Part shown: positions 1 to 7,789 of the stretch, piece after piece
Numbering within the stretch: position 1 is the stretch's first letter
Layout: every line of letters starts with the position of its first letter
Assembly (NCBI RefSeq): GCF_001443045.1
Contig: NZ_LKPJ01000029.1
Location: 32,514-96,513 of the forward strand
Origin: Burkholderia ambifaria
GTDB lineage: Bacteria > Pseudomonadota > Gammaproteobacteria > Burkholderiales > Burkholderiaceae
DNA length: 64,000 bases
Direction: 5' to 3'
Position numbers and translations under genes: made by a program
The notes under the pieces: generated by a model
Seen by the model: only the letters and a program-made list of their open reading frames with translations
Told to the model about the DNA's origin: nothing
The model's database searches: none

Positions 1-408
1 AGCGGCCAGACGCACGTCGCGCACGAGCTGTGCACGGGCATCCCGCAAGACGACCGCCGCAGCCTGACCGCCGAGAAGTGCGGTCACTACGGGATCTTCT
101 CGGGTCGCCGCTGGCGCACGATCATCTACCCGCAACTGCGCGACTTCATCCGCGAGCATGCGCCGGAGCCGAAGAACGGCGCGACGAAGACACCCGCCGA
201 TGCACCGATCGTGACGTCGCTCGCCGCTGTGCCGACCAGCAAGCCGCAGCCCGAAACGACACGCGCCACCGCCGCGAAGCGCACGCGCGCGAAGGTACCG
301 GCCGCGACGGTAGCGCCCGCCAGGACGGCAGCCACGAAGGCCGCGCCGGCCGCGAAGCGCGCGGGCAGCACGCGCACCAAGCCCGTTCGCACGCGCAAGG
401 CCGCCTGA
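1..408 (+). CDS. phaZ: Intracellular polyhydroxyalkanoate depolymerase, C-terminal part
   Basis: Only the last 135 codons are in the window; the gene starts to the left. The segment around residues 13-45 (motif GHYGIFSGRRW) is the conserved C-terminal block of the intracellular PHA depolymerase family, which mobilises stored polyhydroxybutyrate granules in the cytoplasm; the His in GHYG is the likely catalytic-triad histidine. The alpha/beta-hydrolase nucleophile lies outside the window. After HAPE (about residue 55) the protein continues for about 80 residues as an Ala/Thr/Lys/Arg/Pro-rich, strongly basic, presumably disordered tail, reminiscent of histone-H1-like tails. The tail could bind granule surface or nucleic acid, but that is inference. 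A hairpin terminator follows the stop at once. Confidence 0.8.
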   Translation, partial: SGQTHVAHELCTGIPQDDRRSLTAEKCGHYGIFSGRRWRTIIYPQLRDFIREHAPEPKNGATKTPADAPIVTSLAAVPTSKPQPETTRATAAKRTRAKVPAATVAPARTAATKAAPAAKRAGSTRTKPVRTRKAA

Positions 409-426
409 CGTTCCGCGTTCCGACGC

Positions 427-466
427 AAAAACGCCGCCGTTGCTTTGCGCACGGCGGCGTTTTCCT
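427..466 (+). terminator. Rho-independent terminator after phaZ
   Basis: AACGCCGCCGT and ACGGCGGCGTT form a perfect GC-rich stem around a 10-nt loop, followed by TTTTCC. It starts 18 nt after the phaZ stop and also lies just past the end of the convergent TetR gene, for which the A-run on the left could serve as the T-tract. Confidence 0.85.
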
Positions 467-503
467 ATCCGGCGGCCGCTGGGCCGCGTGTCGGCGTGTC
501 GGC

Positions 504-1136
504 TTAGCGTCGCAGCAGATACGCGAGCAGCACCTCGGTATTCATCCTGACCATCTCCGCGCGCTCGTCGGCTTCGCTGAAGTCGCGGCCGAGCGTCGCA
601 GCGAGCGTGAAGCGGTTCGACACGATGTAGTAGCCGAGCCCCGACAGCGTCACGTAGAAGTGCAGCGGATCGACGTCGCCGCGGAACAGCCCGGCCTTCT
701 GGCCGCGCATCAGCACGTTGCCGAGCTTCGCGACGATCGGCGACATCATCTCGCGGATCCGCGTCGACTTGTGCAGGTAGCGCGCTTCGTGCAGATTCTC
801 GTTGTTGATGAGCCGCAGCAGCTCCGGATGATCGCGGTAGTAATCCCACACGAAATGCGCGAGCCGCGTGACGGCTTCGACGGGCGCGACGCCATCGAGA
901 TCGAGCACGCGCTCGGCCTCGGTCAGCGCGGAGAACGCGTGTTCGAGCACGGCCGTAAACAACTGCTCCTTGCTGCCGAAGTAGTAATAGAGCATGCGCT
1001 CGTTGGTTTCGGCCCGGCGCGCGATCTGGTCGACGCGTGCGCCGAACAGCCCTCCACTCGCGAACTCTTCGGCTGCCGCCATCAGGATGCGGCGGCGCGT
1101 ACCTTCAGGATCTCTTTTGATTTTTGGCTGATTCAT
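504..1136 (-). CDS. TetR/AcrR family transcriptional regulator
   Basis: A 210-residue one-component regulator with the TetR helix-turn-helix at about residues 14-62 (ILMAAAEEFA, followed by NERMLYYYFGSKEQLF). The C-terminal half is a helical ligand-binding domain of the type seen in many proteobacterial TetR proteins with a length of about 210. It is convergent with phaZ and divergent from rsxB across about 250 bp, so autoregulation and control of the rsxB-nth unit are possible; I see no clear dyad operator there. The ligand is unknown. Confidence 0.85.
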   Translation of the reverse strand: MNQPKIKRDPEGTRRRILMAAAEEFASGGLFGARVDQIARRAETNERMLYYYFGSKEQLFTAVLEHAFSALTEAERVLDLDGVAPVEAVTRLAHFVWDYYRDHPELLRLINNENLHEARYLHKSTRIREMMSPIVAKLGNVLMRGQKAGLFRGDVDPLHFYVTLSGLGYYIVSNRFTLAATLGRDFSEADERAEMVRMNTEVLLAYLLRR

Positions 1137-1388
1137 GGTGGCGTTTTGCTATGTGAGCCGCGTGATCCGGACCGGCACCCCCACCGCCTCGGCGCCGATC
1201 GCCCTGGAACGGGCGCGCCGCGTGCGGCCGCCCTCCTGCTGAGCCCCTGCAAAAAAGCGGTTCGATTATGCGCACAGACGGCCTCCAGCGCAATGCGGGA
1301 AATCGGCGATAATTGAGGTTTGGCAAACCTTTCCGGCCGCACCACACACGGCCGAGAGCCGTTCGGCGTTGCTGCGCCCGTTGTCACC

Positions 1389-2303
1389 GTGACCGATTCC
1401 AAGACCCTCGCGGATCGCATCGAAGATCTGCTTCCCCAAACGCAATGCACGAAGTGCGGCTATGACGGCTGCCGTCCGTACGCCGACGCGATCGCCGCCG
1501 GCAACGCGAACTACAACCAGTGCCCGCCCGGCGGCGCCGAAGGCATCGCACGCCTCGCGAACCTGCTCGGCAAGCCCGTGATCCCGCTGAACCCCGTCAA
1601 CGGCACCGAGCATCCACGCGCCGTCGCATTCATCGACGAAAGCCTGTGCATCGGCTGCACGCTGTGCATGCAGGCTTGCCCGGTCGACGCGATCGTCGGC
1701 GCGCCGAAACAGATGCACACGATCATCGAATCGCTGTGCACGGGCTGCGACCTGTGCGTGCCGCCCTGCCCGGTCGACTGCATCGCCATGGTCCCCGTGA
1801 CCGGCGAGCGCACCGGCTGGGACGCGTGGTCGCAGGAACAGGCGGACGCCGCGCGCGAGCGCCACGACCGCCGGCTCGCGCGCCAGCGTCGCGAGCGCGA
1901 GGCCGCCGAAGCGCGCGCTGCCGCGCGCCGCGCGGCCAGCGCCGGTGCGGCCAAGGCGGCGCCGGCCGCGGAAGAACCCGGCACGCAACCGCGCACACCG
2001 GGCGCCGCGCCGGCCGATGACGCCGACGCGAAGAAACGCGCGATCATCGCCGCCGCGCTCGAACGCGCACGCAAGAAGAAGGAAGAACTGTCCGAGCAAG
2101 GCGCCGGGCCGAAGAACACCGAAGGCGTGAGCGCGGCCGTGCAGGCGCAGATCGATGCGGCCGAAGCGCGCCGCCAGCGGCTCGCCGAACAGCAGGCGCA
2201 GCGCGACGCCGAGGCCGCGGCAGCCGGTGACGATCACGACGATCCGGACCACGACGACGACCGGAACGGCCCGTCCGCGCCGCCTGACAAGAACCGTCCA
2301 TGA
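1389..2303 (+). CDS. rsxB: RsxB/RnfB-type electron transport ferredoxin
   Basis: An iron-sulphur protein of the Rnf/Rsx B-subunit family. From the GTG at 1389 it has a 4Fe-4S domain (C20-x2-C23-x4-C28, then NQCPPGG) and two ferredoxin motifs, CIGCTLCMQACPVD and CTGCDLCVPPCPVD, so three clusters are expected. I preferred GTG 1389 because homologues begin a few residues before the first Cys motif; a TTG at 1320 would add 23 residues and has GAGG too close to be a good ribosome site. The last 130 residues are a long charged Ala/Arg/Glu tail ending in a run of Asp. No rnfA, C, D, G or E is nearby, and the usual N-terminal membrane helix is missing, so this is an orphan, probably soluble electron carrier. 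Its stop overlaps nth by 4 nt. Confidence 0.85.
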   Translation: MTDSKTLADRIEDLLPQTQCTKCGYDGCRPYADAIAAGNANYNQCPPGGAEGIARLANLLGKPVIPLNPVNGTEHPRAVAFIDESLCIGCTLCMQACPVDAIVGAPKQMHTIIESLCTGCDLCVPPCPVDCIAMVPVTGERTGWDAWSQEQADAARERHDRRLARQRREREAAEARAAARRAASAGAAKAAPAAEEPGTQPRTPGAAPADDADAKKRAIIAAALERARKKKEELSEQGAGPKNTEGVSAAVQAQIDAAEARRQRLAEQQAQRDAEAAAAGDDHDDPDHDDDRNGPSAPPDKNRP

Positions 2304-2944
2304 ACGCCACCAAACGACGCGCGATCTACGAAACGCTGCAAAGCCTCAATCCGCATCCGACCACCGAGCTCGAATACACGACGCCGTTCGAGTTGCTGAT
2401 CGCGGTGATGCTGTCCGCACAGGCGACCGACGTGTCGGTCAACAAGGCGATGCGGAAGATGTTTCCGGTCGCGAATACCCCGCGACAAATCGTCGCGCTC
2501 GGTGAAGAAGGCGTCTCCGACTACATCAAGACGATCGGCTTGTACCGTACCAAGGCAAAGAACGTGGTCGCGACGTGCAACATCCTGCTCGAGCGCTACG
2601 ACGGAGAAGTGCCGGCCGATCGCGAAGCGCTCGAGAGCCTGCCGGGTGTCGGCCGCAAGACCGCGAACGTCGTGCTGAACACCGCGTTCGGCCAGCCGAC
2701 GATCGCTGTGGACACGCACATCTTTCGCGTCGCGAATCGCACGGGGCTCGCACCGGGCAAGGACGTGCGGGCTGTCGAGGCCGCGCTCGAGAAGTTCACG
2801 CCGAAGGAATTCCTGCAGGACGCGCATCACTGGCTGATCCTGCACGGGCGCTATGTGTGCAAGGCGCGCAAGCCCGAATGCTGGCACTGCGCGATCGAGC
2901 CGCTGTGCGAATTCCGGCCGAAGACACCGCCGCCGAACGAGTGA
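2300..2944 (+). CDS. nth: Endonuclease III
   Basis: Bifunctional DNA glycosylase/AP lyase of base excision repair, removing oxidised pyrimidines. At 214 residues it has the family length. Visible are the helix-hairpin-helix LPGVGRKTA with catalytic Lys120, catalytic Asp138 in AVDTHIFRV, and the C-terminal 4Fe-4S ligands C187-x6-C194-x2-C197-x5-C203. The ATG overlaps the rsxB stop (ATGA), so the two are translationally coupled. The pairing of an electron-transfer ferredoxin with an Fe-S repair enzyme may reflect cluster chemistry; that is inference. Confidence 0.97.
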   Translation: MNATKRRAIYETLQSLNPHPTTELEYTTPFELLIAVMLSAQATDVSVNKAMRKMFPVANTPRQIVALGEEGVSDYIKTIGLYRTKAKNVVATCNILLERYDGEVPADREALESLPGVGRKTANVVLNTAFGQPTIAVDTHIFRVANRTGLAPGKDVRAVEAALEKFTPKEFLQDAHHWLILHGRYVCKARKPECWHCAIEPLCEFRPKTPPPNE

Positions 2945-3024
2945 GCGTCAGCCGCGGCCGACGGGTCGCGCGCATTGCAACCGGCCGGCTCCATTGCGAC
3001 GCCGGCGGCTTCCCCCTTTTCCTG

Positions 3025-3954
3025 CTATGCGTTGGACGTCGCCGTCGCGTCGTCGGCCGCTGCGCCGCCCGCGCGCACGAGCGCCAGCACGGCCGCGAGG
3101 ATCGCGACGCCGCCGGCCCACTGCAGCGGCGACAGCGCCTCGCCGAACAGCAGCGCCGCGAGCGCGACGGTCACGACCGGTTCGAGCGTCGACAGCATCG
3201 ACGTGCGCGCGGCGCCCAGCCGCTCGAGCCCGGCGAAGAACGCGAGCATCGCGGCGACCGTCGACACCAGCGCGATCGCGAGCATCGACGCCCAGCCGGC
3301 GGCCGTCGCCGGCCAGCGCGGCGGCGCGCCGAATGCCGCGGTCCGCACGACCGCGATCGCGACGAGCGTCGCGGTCGCCGACAGGCAGATGATCGCGGTG
3401 GTCGCGAGCGGATCGACACCGCGTGTCGCCTTCGTGCCGCCGACGATGTACAGCGAATAGATCACCGCGGCGGCGAGCGCAAGCGCGATGCCGAGCGGCT
3501 CGCCATGCCCGCCGCCGACCATCAGCGCGGAGCCCGCGACACAGAGCACGAGCGCGACCGCCTTCGCGCGCGTGAGGCGCTCGCCGAGCCACCAGGCGGC
3601 AAGCAGCGTGACGAAGGCCGGATACAGGTACAGCAGCAATGCGACGAGGCTCGCCTGCGCATGCTGGAGCGCGCTGAAATAGCAGAACGACTGTCCGACG
3701 TAGCCGAGCGCGCCCATCGCCACGAGCGGCGCGAGCCTGCGGCCGCGCGGCCATGCGACATCGCGGTGCCGGGCGATCGCGGCGAGGATCGCGCCGCCGA
3801 TCGCGAATCGCACGATCAGCAGCCCGAGCACGTCGACGCCGGCCGCATATGCATAGCGGCCGAAGATCGCCATCGCGCCGAATGCGGTGGCGGACAGCGC
3901 GACATAGAGCGCGCCCCGAAGCGCGACGGACGATGAACGGGGGGTGGCGGACAT
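3025..3954 (-). CDS. EamA/DMT family transporter
   Basis: A 309-residue inner-membrane protein with about ten hydrophobic helices arranged as two EamA repeats (first repeat opening ALYVALSATAFGAMAIFGRYA, second opening EPLGIALALAAAVIYSLYIVGG). This is the drug/metabolite transporter superfamily, generally exporters of metabolites or amino acids; the substrate cannot be read from sequence. The reading frame stays open far upstream, but the family N-terminus begins at the ATG at 3954, so I used that. It is convergent with nth. Confidence 0.85.
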   Translation of the reverse strand: MSATPRSSSVALRGALYVALSATAFGAMAIFGRYAYAAGVDVLGLLIVRFAIGGAILAAIARHRDVAWPRGRRLAPLVAMGALGYVGQSFCYFSALQHAQASLVALLLYLYPAFVTLLAAWWLGERLTRAKAVALVLCVAGSALMVGGGHGEPLGIALALAAAVIYSLYIVGGTKATRGVDPLATTAIICLSATATLVAIAVVRTAAFGAPPRWPATAAGWASMLAIALVSTVAAMLAFFAGLERLGAARTSMLSTLEPVVTVALAALLFGEALSPLQWAGGVAILAAVLALVRAGGAAADDATATSNA

Positions 3955-4182
3955 GATGAGCGGCGCAAGCGCGACGACGGGAATCGTCGGAGTGTAGCGG
4001 CGCGGCGGCCGGCAGCCTAGCCCCCGCTTACCCGTTGCGCCCTGGCTGCGACCGACGCGGCCCGCCTTGCGCGACGGGGCGCGCCCCGCTCGCGCGCCAC
4101 CCGCCGCCAGCACCGTGCGCCGACCCGGCGTACAATGCCCGACGCGGCATGAGGCCGCCCGAATCACGACGTTTCCCCCACC

Positions 4183-4617
4183 ATGTTCAATCCGAGTCGC
4201 GACGAAGTCCGTCGCTTTTTCACCGAGACCTGGCGCAAGCAGCGCGCCGGCGAGATCCTGACGCCGCTGGAAGCGATGGCCGCCGACTGGATCGTCGAGC
4301 ACCCCGAATACCACGACGACCTCGCAGACGCCGACGGCGCCGCCGCGCGCAACTACACGCCCGAGGAAGGCCGCACGAACCCGTTCCTGCACCTGTCGAT
4401 GCACCTCGCGATCAGCGAGCAGCTGTCGATCGACCAGCCGCCCGGCATCCGCGCCGCGCACGACAAGCTGGCCGCGAAGCTCGACTCGACCCACGACGCG
4501 CAGCACGTGATCATGGAATGCCTCGGCGAGACGATCTGGGAAGCACAGCGCACCGGCACGCCACCCGATACGGACGCGTACCTGCAGCGCATCCTGCGCC
4601 GCGCGTCGCGCGACTGA
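4183..4617 (+). CDS. DUF1841 family protein
   Basis: A 144-residue cytoplasmic, helical and acidic protein opening MFNPSRDEVRRFF, with a central NPFLHLSMHLAISEQ stretch typical of DUF1841, a family of unknown function widespread in beta- and gammaproteobacteria. The His residues in HLSMHL and the conserved QHVIMECLGE segment look like possible ligand positions, but no activity is known. There is no obvious ribosome site before the ATG. A bidirectional terminator separates it from the cytochrome genes. Confidence 0.85.
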   Translation: MFNPSRDEVRRFFTETWRKQRAGEILTPLEAMAADWIVEHPEYHDDLADADGAAARNYTPEEGRTNPFLHLSMHLAISEQLSIDQPPGIRAAHDKLAAKLDSTHDAQHVIMECLGETIWEAQRTGTPPDTDAYLQRILRRASRD

Positions 4618-4627
4618 GCGCCGCACA

Positions 4628-4661
4628 CAAAAAAATACCCCGCCGTGGCGGGGTATTCTTG
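4628..4661. terminator. Bidirectional terminator between DUF1841 gene and cytochrome c genes
   Basis: ATACCCCGCC and GGCGGGGTAT form a 10-bp stem around GT, with an A-run on the left and TTCTT on the right. It sits between convergent genes and can serve both. Confidence 0.85.
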
Positions 4662-4689
4662 CTGCACGAACCGGGCAGGCCGGGCGCGC

Positions 4690-5049
4690 TTACTTCTTGA
4701 AGACGAGATCGGTCTCTTTGAGCGACTCGATGTAGGCCGCGATGTCCTTCATGTCGCTGACCGACAGGTTCTGGACCTGCGCCTGCATGATCGCGTTGTT
4801 GCGACCGAGCAGCGGGTTCGTCAGCCCCATCTGGTACTGGCGCATCGCCCACACGAGGTAGTCGGCGTGCTGGCCCGCGAGGCGCGGATACTCGGCGTTG
4901 ATCGGCTTGTTCAGCTGCGCGCCGTGGCAGGCCGCGCAGTTATGCGATTCGACCAGCTCCTTGCCCTTCGTGGTGTCCGCCGCATGCGCGGTACCGATCG
5001 CGAGGCCGGCCGCCAGTGCAACCGCCGCCGTCTTGAATGCGTTGTTCAT
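4690..5049 (-). CDS. Monohaem cytochrome c, class I (c4/c5-like)
   Basis: A 119-residue periplasmic electron carrier with a signal peptide cleaved after about AHA (residue 23), haem motif CAACH near residue 37-41 and a likely Met ligand in NNAIM. The start at 5049 has AGGAG upstream; the frame is open further up but the signal peptide fixes this ATG. It lies 40 nt downstream of a second monohaem cytochrome on the same strand, and the two together resemble the halves of a dihaem cytochrome c4. Confidence 0.9.
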   Translation of the reverse strand: MNNAFKTAAVALAAGLAIGTAHAADTTKGKELVESHNCAACHGAQLNKPINAEYPRLAGQHADYLVWAMRQYQMGLTNPLLGRNNAIMQAQVQNLSVSDMKDIAAYIESLKETDLVFKK

Positions 5050-5089
5050 GAATGCTCCTGTCCCGCCGGTCAGATCGGCGGCGCGCGCT

Positions 5090-5449
5090 TTACTTGTAGG
5101 GATTGTCCTTCGTGTCGGCCTTCTGGGCGGCATAGTAGGCCGCCAGATCCGCGATGTCCTGGTCCGTCAGCGAACCGGCGATCGCATTCATCGACGGGAA
5201 GTGACGATCCTTCTTGCGGTAGGCCTTCAGCGCGTTCTCGAGGTATTGCTGGTTCTGGCCGCCGAGGACGGGCACCCGGTAGACCTCCGGGTACGCCGCG
5301 CGGTAATCCTGGATGCCGTGGCAACCGATGCACATGGCGGCCTTGCTTGCCCCGTCCTTCGGGTTGCCGACCACACCGGCCGCCTGCGCGCTGCCCGCGA
5401 GCGCCACGAGCGCTGCGACAACGACGTGTTTGCCGACGAATTTGTTCAT
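5090..5449 (-). CDS. Monohaem cytochrome c, class I
   Basis: A 119-residue periplasmic cytochrome with a signal peptide ending near AQA (residue 23), haem motif CIGCH around residues 40-44 and a likely distal Met in HFPSMNAIAG. It is the first gene of a two-gene unit with the cytochrome at 4690-5049 and is divergent from the MoxR gene across 244 bp. The pair probably passes electrons to a terminal oxidase; the partner is not in the window. Confidence 0.9.
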   Translation of the reverse strand: MNKFVGKHVVVAALVALAGSAQAAGVVGNPKDGASKAAMCIGCHGIQDYRAAYPEVYRVPVLGGQNQQYLENALKAYRKKDRHFPSMNAIAGSLTDQDIADLAAYYAAQKADTKDNPYK

Positions 5450-5693
5450 AGCTCTTGTAACCTAGCTTGAGGGGAAACTGGCGCCGAAGCGGCAACGGCC
5501 CGCGCCGTTTTGCTTATCGGATCGCCACGCAGGCCAAAAAAAACGGCCAGATTGTACCGCGTCGGCGGGGAATGCGTCCATATGGCGCCCCGGTCCGCCC
5601 CGCCGCAGCCCCGCAACGATACGTGGCCCCGGTCCAACCGGACAGCCCTTCTGACTTATACTGGGTTTTTTTGCGATTAAGAAGAGCGCCGCC

Positions 5694-6536
5694 ATGCGTT
5701 TCGAAGGATCCTCGCACTACGTCGCCACCGACGACCTGAAGCTCGCGGTCAACGCCGCGCTGACGCTGCAACGCCCGCTGCTGATCAAGGGCGAGCCCGG
5801 CACCGGCAAGACCATGCTCGCCGAGGAAGTGGCCGCCGCGCTCGACATGCCGCTGTTGCAGTGGCACATCAAGTCGACGACGAAGGCGCAGCAGGGCCTG
5901 TACGAATACGACGCGGTATCGCGGCTGCGCGACTCGCAGCTCGGCGACGAGCGCGTGAAGGACATCTCGAACTACATCGTGAAAGGCGTGCTGTGGCAGG
6001 CGTTCGACGCCGAGCGCCCGAGCGTGCTGCTGATCGACGAGATCGACAAGGCCGACATCGAATTCCCGAACGACCTGCTGCGCGAGCTCGACCGGATGGA
6101 ATTCCACGTGTACGAGACGCGCGAGACCGTGCGCGCGAAGCACCGCCCGCTCGTGATCATCACGTCGAACAACGAGAAGGAACTGCCCGACGCGTTCCTG
6201 CGCCGCTGCTTCTTCCACTACATCCAGTTCCCCGATGCGTCGACGATGCAGAAGATCGTCGATGTCCACTTCCCGAACATCCGCGAGGAACTGCTGCACG
6301 CGGCGCTCCAGAGTTTCTTCGAGTTGCGCGGCGTGTCGGGGCTGAAGAAGAAGCCGTCGACGTCCGAGCTGCTCGACTGGCTGAAGCTGCTGCTCGCCGA
6401 AAACATCCCGGCCGACGCGCTGCGCGGCGCCGACGCGAAGCAGATCGTGCCGCCGCTCGCGGGCGCGCTGCTGAAGAACGAGCAGGACCTGAGCCTGCTC
6501 GAGCGGCTCGTCTACATGAACCGGCACAACCGGTAA
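5694..6536 (+). CDS. MoxR-type AAA+ ATPase
   Basis: A 280-residue ATPase with Walker A GEPGTGKT (residues 33-40), Walker B VLLIDEIDKAD and a sensor-1 segment VIITSNNEKELPDAFLRRC. MoxR ATPases act as chaperones that, with a VWA partner, mature or activate metalloenzymes and complexes; the gene for such a partner follows 21 nt downstream. The ATG is preceded by a short purine run (AAGAAGAG). Pairing with the CoxE-like protein suggests a CoxD-CoxE-like cofactor-insertion role, but no dehydrogenase genes are beside it. Confidence 0.92.
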   Translation: MRFEGSSHYVATDDLKLAVNAALTLQRPLLIKGEPGTGKTMLAEEVAAALDMPLLQWHIKSTTKAQQGLYEYDAVSRLRDSQLGDERVKDISNYIVKGVLWQAFDAERPSVLLIDEIDKADIEFPNDLLRELDRMEFHVYETRETVRAKHRPLVIITSNNEKELPDAFLRRCFFHYIQFPDASTMQKIVDVHFPNIREELLHAALQSFFELRGVSGLKKKPSTSELLDWLKLLLAENIPADALRGADAKQIVPPLAGALLKNEQDLSLLERLVYMNRHNR

Positions 6537-6557
6537 TCCACCCGCGAAGGCCCGGCC

Positions 6558-7733
6558 ATGCTGCTCAATTTCTTCTACGCGCTGCGCGCAGCCAAGCTGC
6601 CCGTCTCGGTGAAGGAATACCTGACGCTGCTCGAATCGCTGAAAGCCGGGCTGATCTCGCCGTCGATCGACGCGTTCTACTTCCTCGCGCGAATGACGCT
6701 CGTCAAGGACGAGCAGTACTTCGACAAGTTCGACCAGGCGTTCGGCGCGTATTTCCACGGCGTGTCCGCGCTGCCGTCCGATGCGTTCGACCTTCCGCTC
6801 GACTGGCTCGAGAAGCGCCTCGAGCGCGAGCTGTCGCCGGAAGAAAAGGCGCAGATCGAAGCGATGGGCGGGCTCGACAAGCTGATGGAGCGCCTGAAGG
6901 AACTGCTCGACGAGCAGAAGGAACGCCACGAAGGCGGCAACAAGTGGATCGGCACCGGCGGCACGTCGCCGTTCGGGCACGGCGGCTACAACCCCGAGGG
7001 CATGCGCATCGGCGGCCCGTCGAACGGCAACCGCACCGCGGTCAAGGTGTGGGAAGCGCGCGCGTACCGCGACTACGACGATTCGGTCGAGATCGGCACG
7101 CGCAACATCAAGGTCGCCTTGCGGCGCCTGCGCCGCTTCGCGCGCGAAGGCGCGGCCGAGGAGCTCGACCTGCCCGGCACGATCCGCAGCACGGCCGCGA
7201 ACGCCGGCTGGCTCGACCTGCGGATGGTGCCCGAGCGCCACAACAACGTGAAGGTGCTGATGCTGCTCGACGTCGGCGGCTCGATGGACGACCATATCAA
7301 GCGCACCGAGGAACTGTTCTCGGCCGCGAAGGCCGAGTTCAAGCACCTCGAGTTCTACTACTTCCACAACTGTGTGTACGACCACCTGTGGAAGAACAAC
7401 CGCCGCCGTCACGCGGAGCGCACCGCGACGTGGGACGTGCTGCACAAGTTCACGCCCGACTACAAGCTGATCTTCGTCGGCGACGCGACGATGAGCCCGT
7501 ACGAGGTGCTGCAGCCTGGCGGCTCGGTCGAATACAACAACCCGGAAGCCGGCGCCGTATGGCTGCGCCGCCTCGCCGACCAGTTCCCCCACCATGCCTG
7601 GCTGAACCCCGAGCCCGAGCGGCTATGGGAATACCGGCAATCGGTCGCGGTGATCCGCGACCTGCTCGGCCAGCGCATGTATCCGCTGACGCTCGCGGGC
7701 CTCGAAACCGCGATGCGCGCACTCAGCAAGTAA
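6558..7733 (+). CDS. CoxE-like VWA-domain protein
   Basis: A 391-residue protein forming an operon with the MoxR ATPase. The C-terminal half is a von Willebrand A domain; its metal site reads DVGGSM at residues 238-243, so the usual D-x-S-x-S is D238-x-G240-x-S242, with Gly in place of the first Ser. The conserved THATMS-like segment appears as GDATMSPYE. The middle (residues 120-160) is Gly/Asn-rich and likely flexible. Homologues work with MoxR ATPases in assembling metalloenzymes; the client here is unknown. Confidence 0.88.
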   Translation: MLLNFFYALRAAKLPVSVKEYLTLLESLKAGLISPSIDAFYFLARMTLVKDEQYFDKFDQAFGAYFHGVSALPSDAFDLPLDWLEKRLERELSPEEKAQIEAMGGLDKLMERLKELLDEQKERHEGGNKWIGTGGTSPFGHGGYNPEGMRIGGPSNGNRTAVKVWEARAYRDYDDSVEIGTRNIKVALRRLRRFAREGAAEELDLPGTIRSTAANAGWLDLRMVPERHNNVKVLMLLDVGGSMDDHIKRTEELFSAAKAEFKHLEFYYFHNCVYDHLWKNNRRRHAERTATWDVLHKFTPDYKLIFVGDATMSPYEVLQPGGSVEYNNPEAGAVWLRRLADQFPHHAWLNPEPERLWEYRQSVAVIRDLLGQRMYPLTLAGLETAMRALSK

Positions 7734-7754
7734 CGAACCCACCCTGCAGACACG

Positions 7755-7780
7755 AAGGCCGCGTCCGAGCGGCCTTCCCC
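7755..7780 (+). terminator. Weak hairpin after the VWA gene
   Basis: AAGGCCGC and GCGGCCTT pair around a 6-nt loop, 21 nt after the VWA stop, followed by CCCC rather than a T-run. It overlaps the leader of the BenE gene. It may be a weak terminator or an mRNA 3' stabiliser. Confidence 0.4.
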
Positions 7781-7789
7781 GGAGATAGC

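Noticed and set aside
3955..4626. N-terminal extension of the EamA transporter at 3025-3954
   Set aside because: The added residues are not membrane-like and run through the DUF1841 gene on the other strand.
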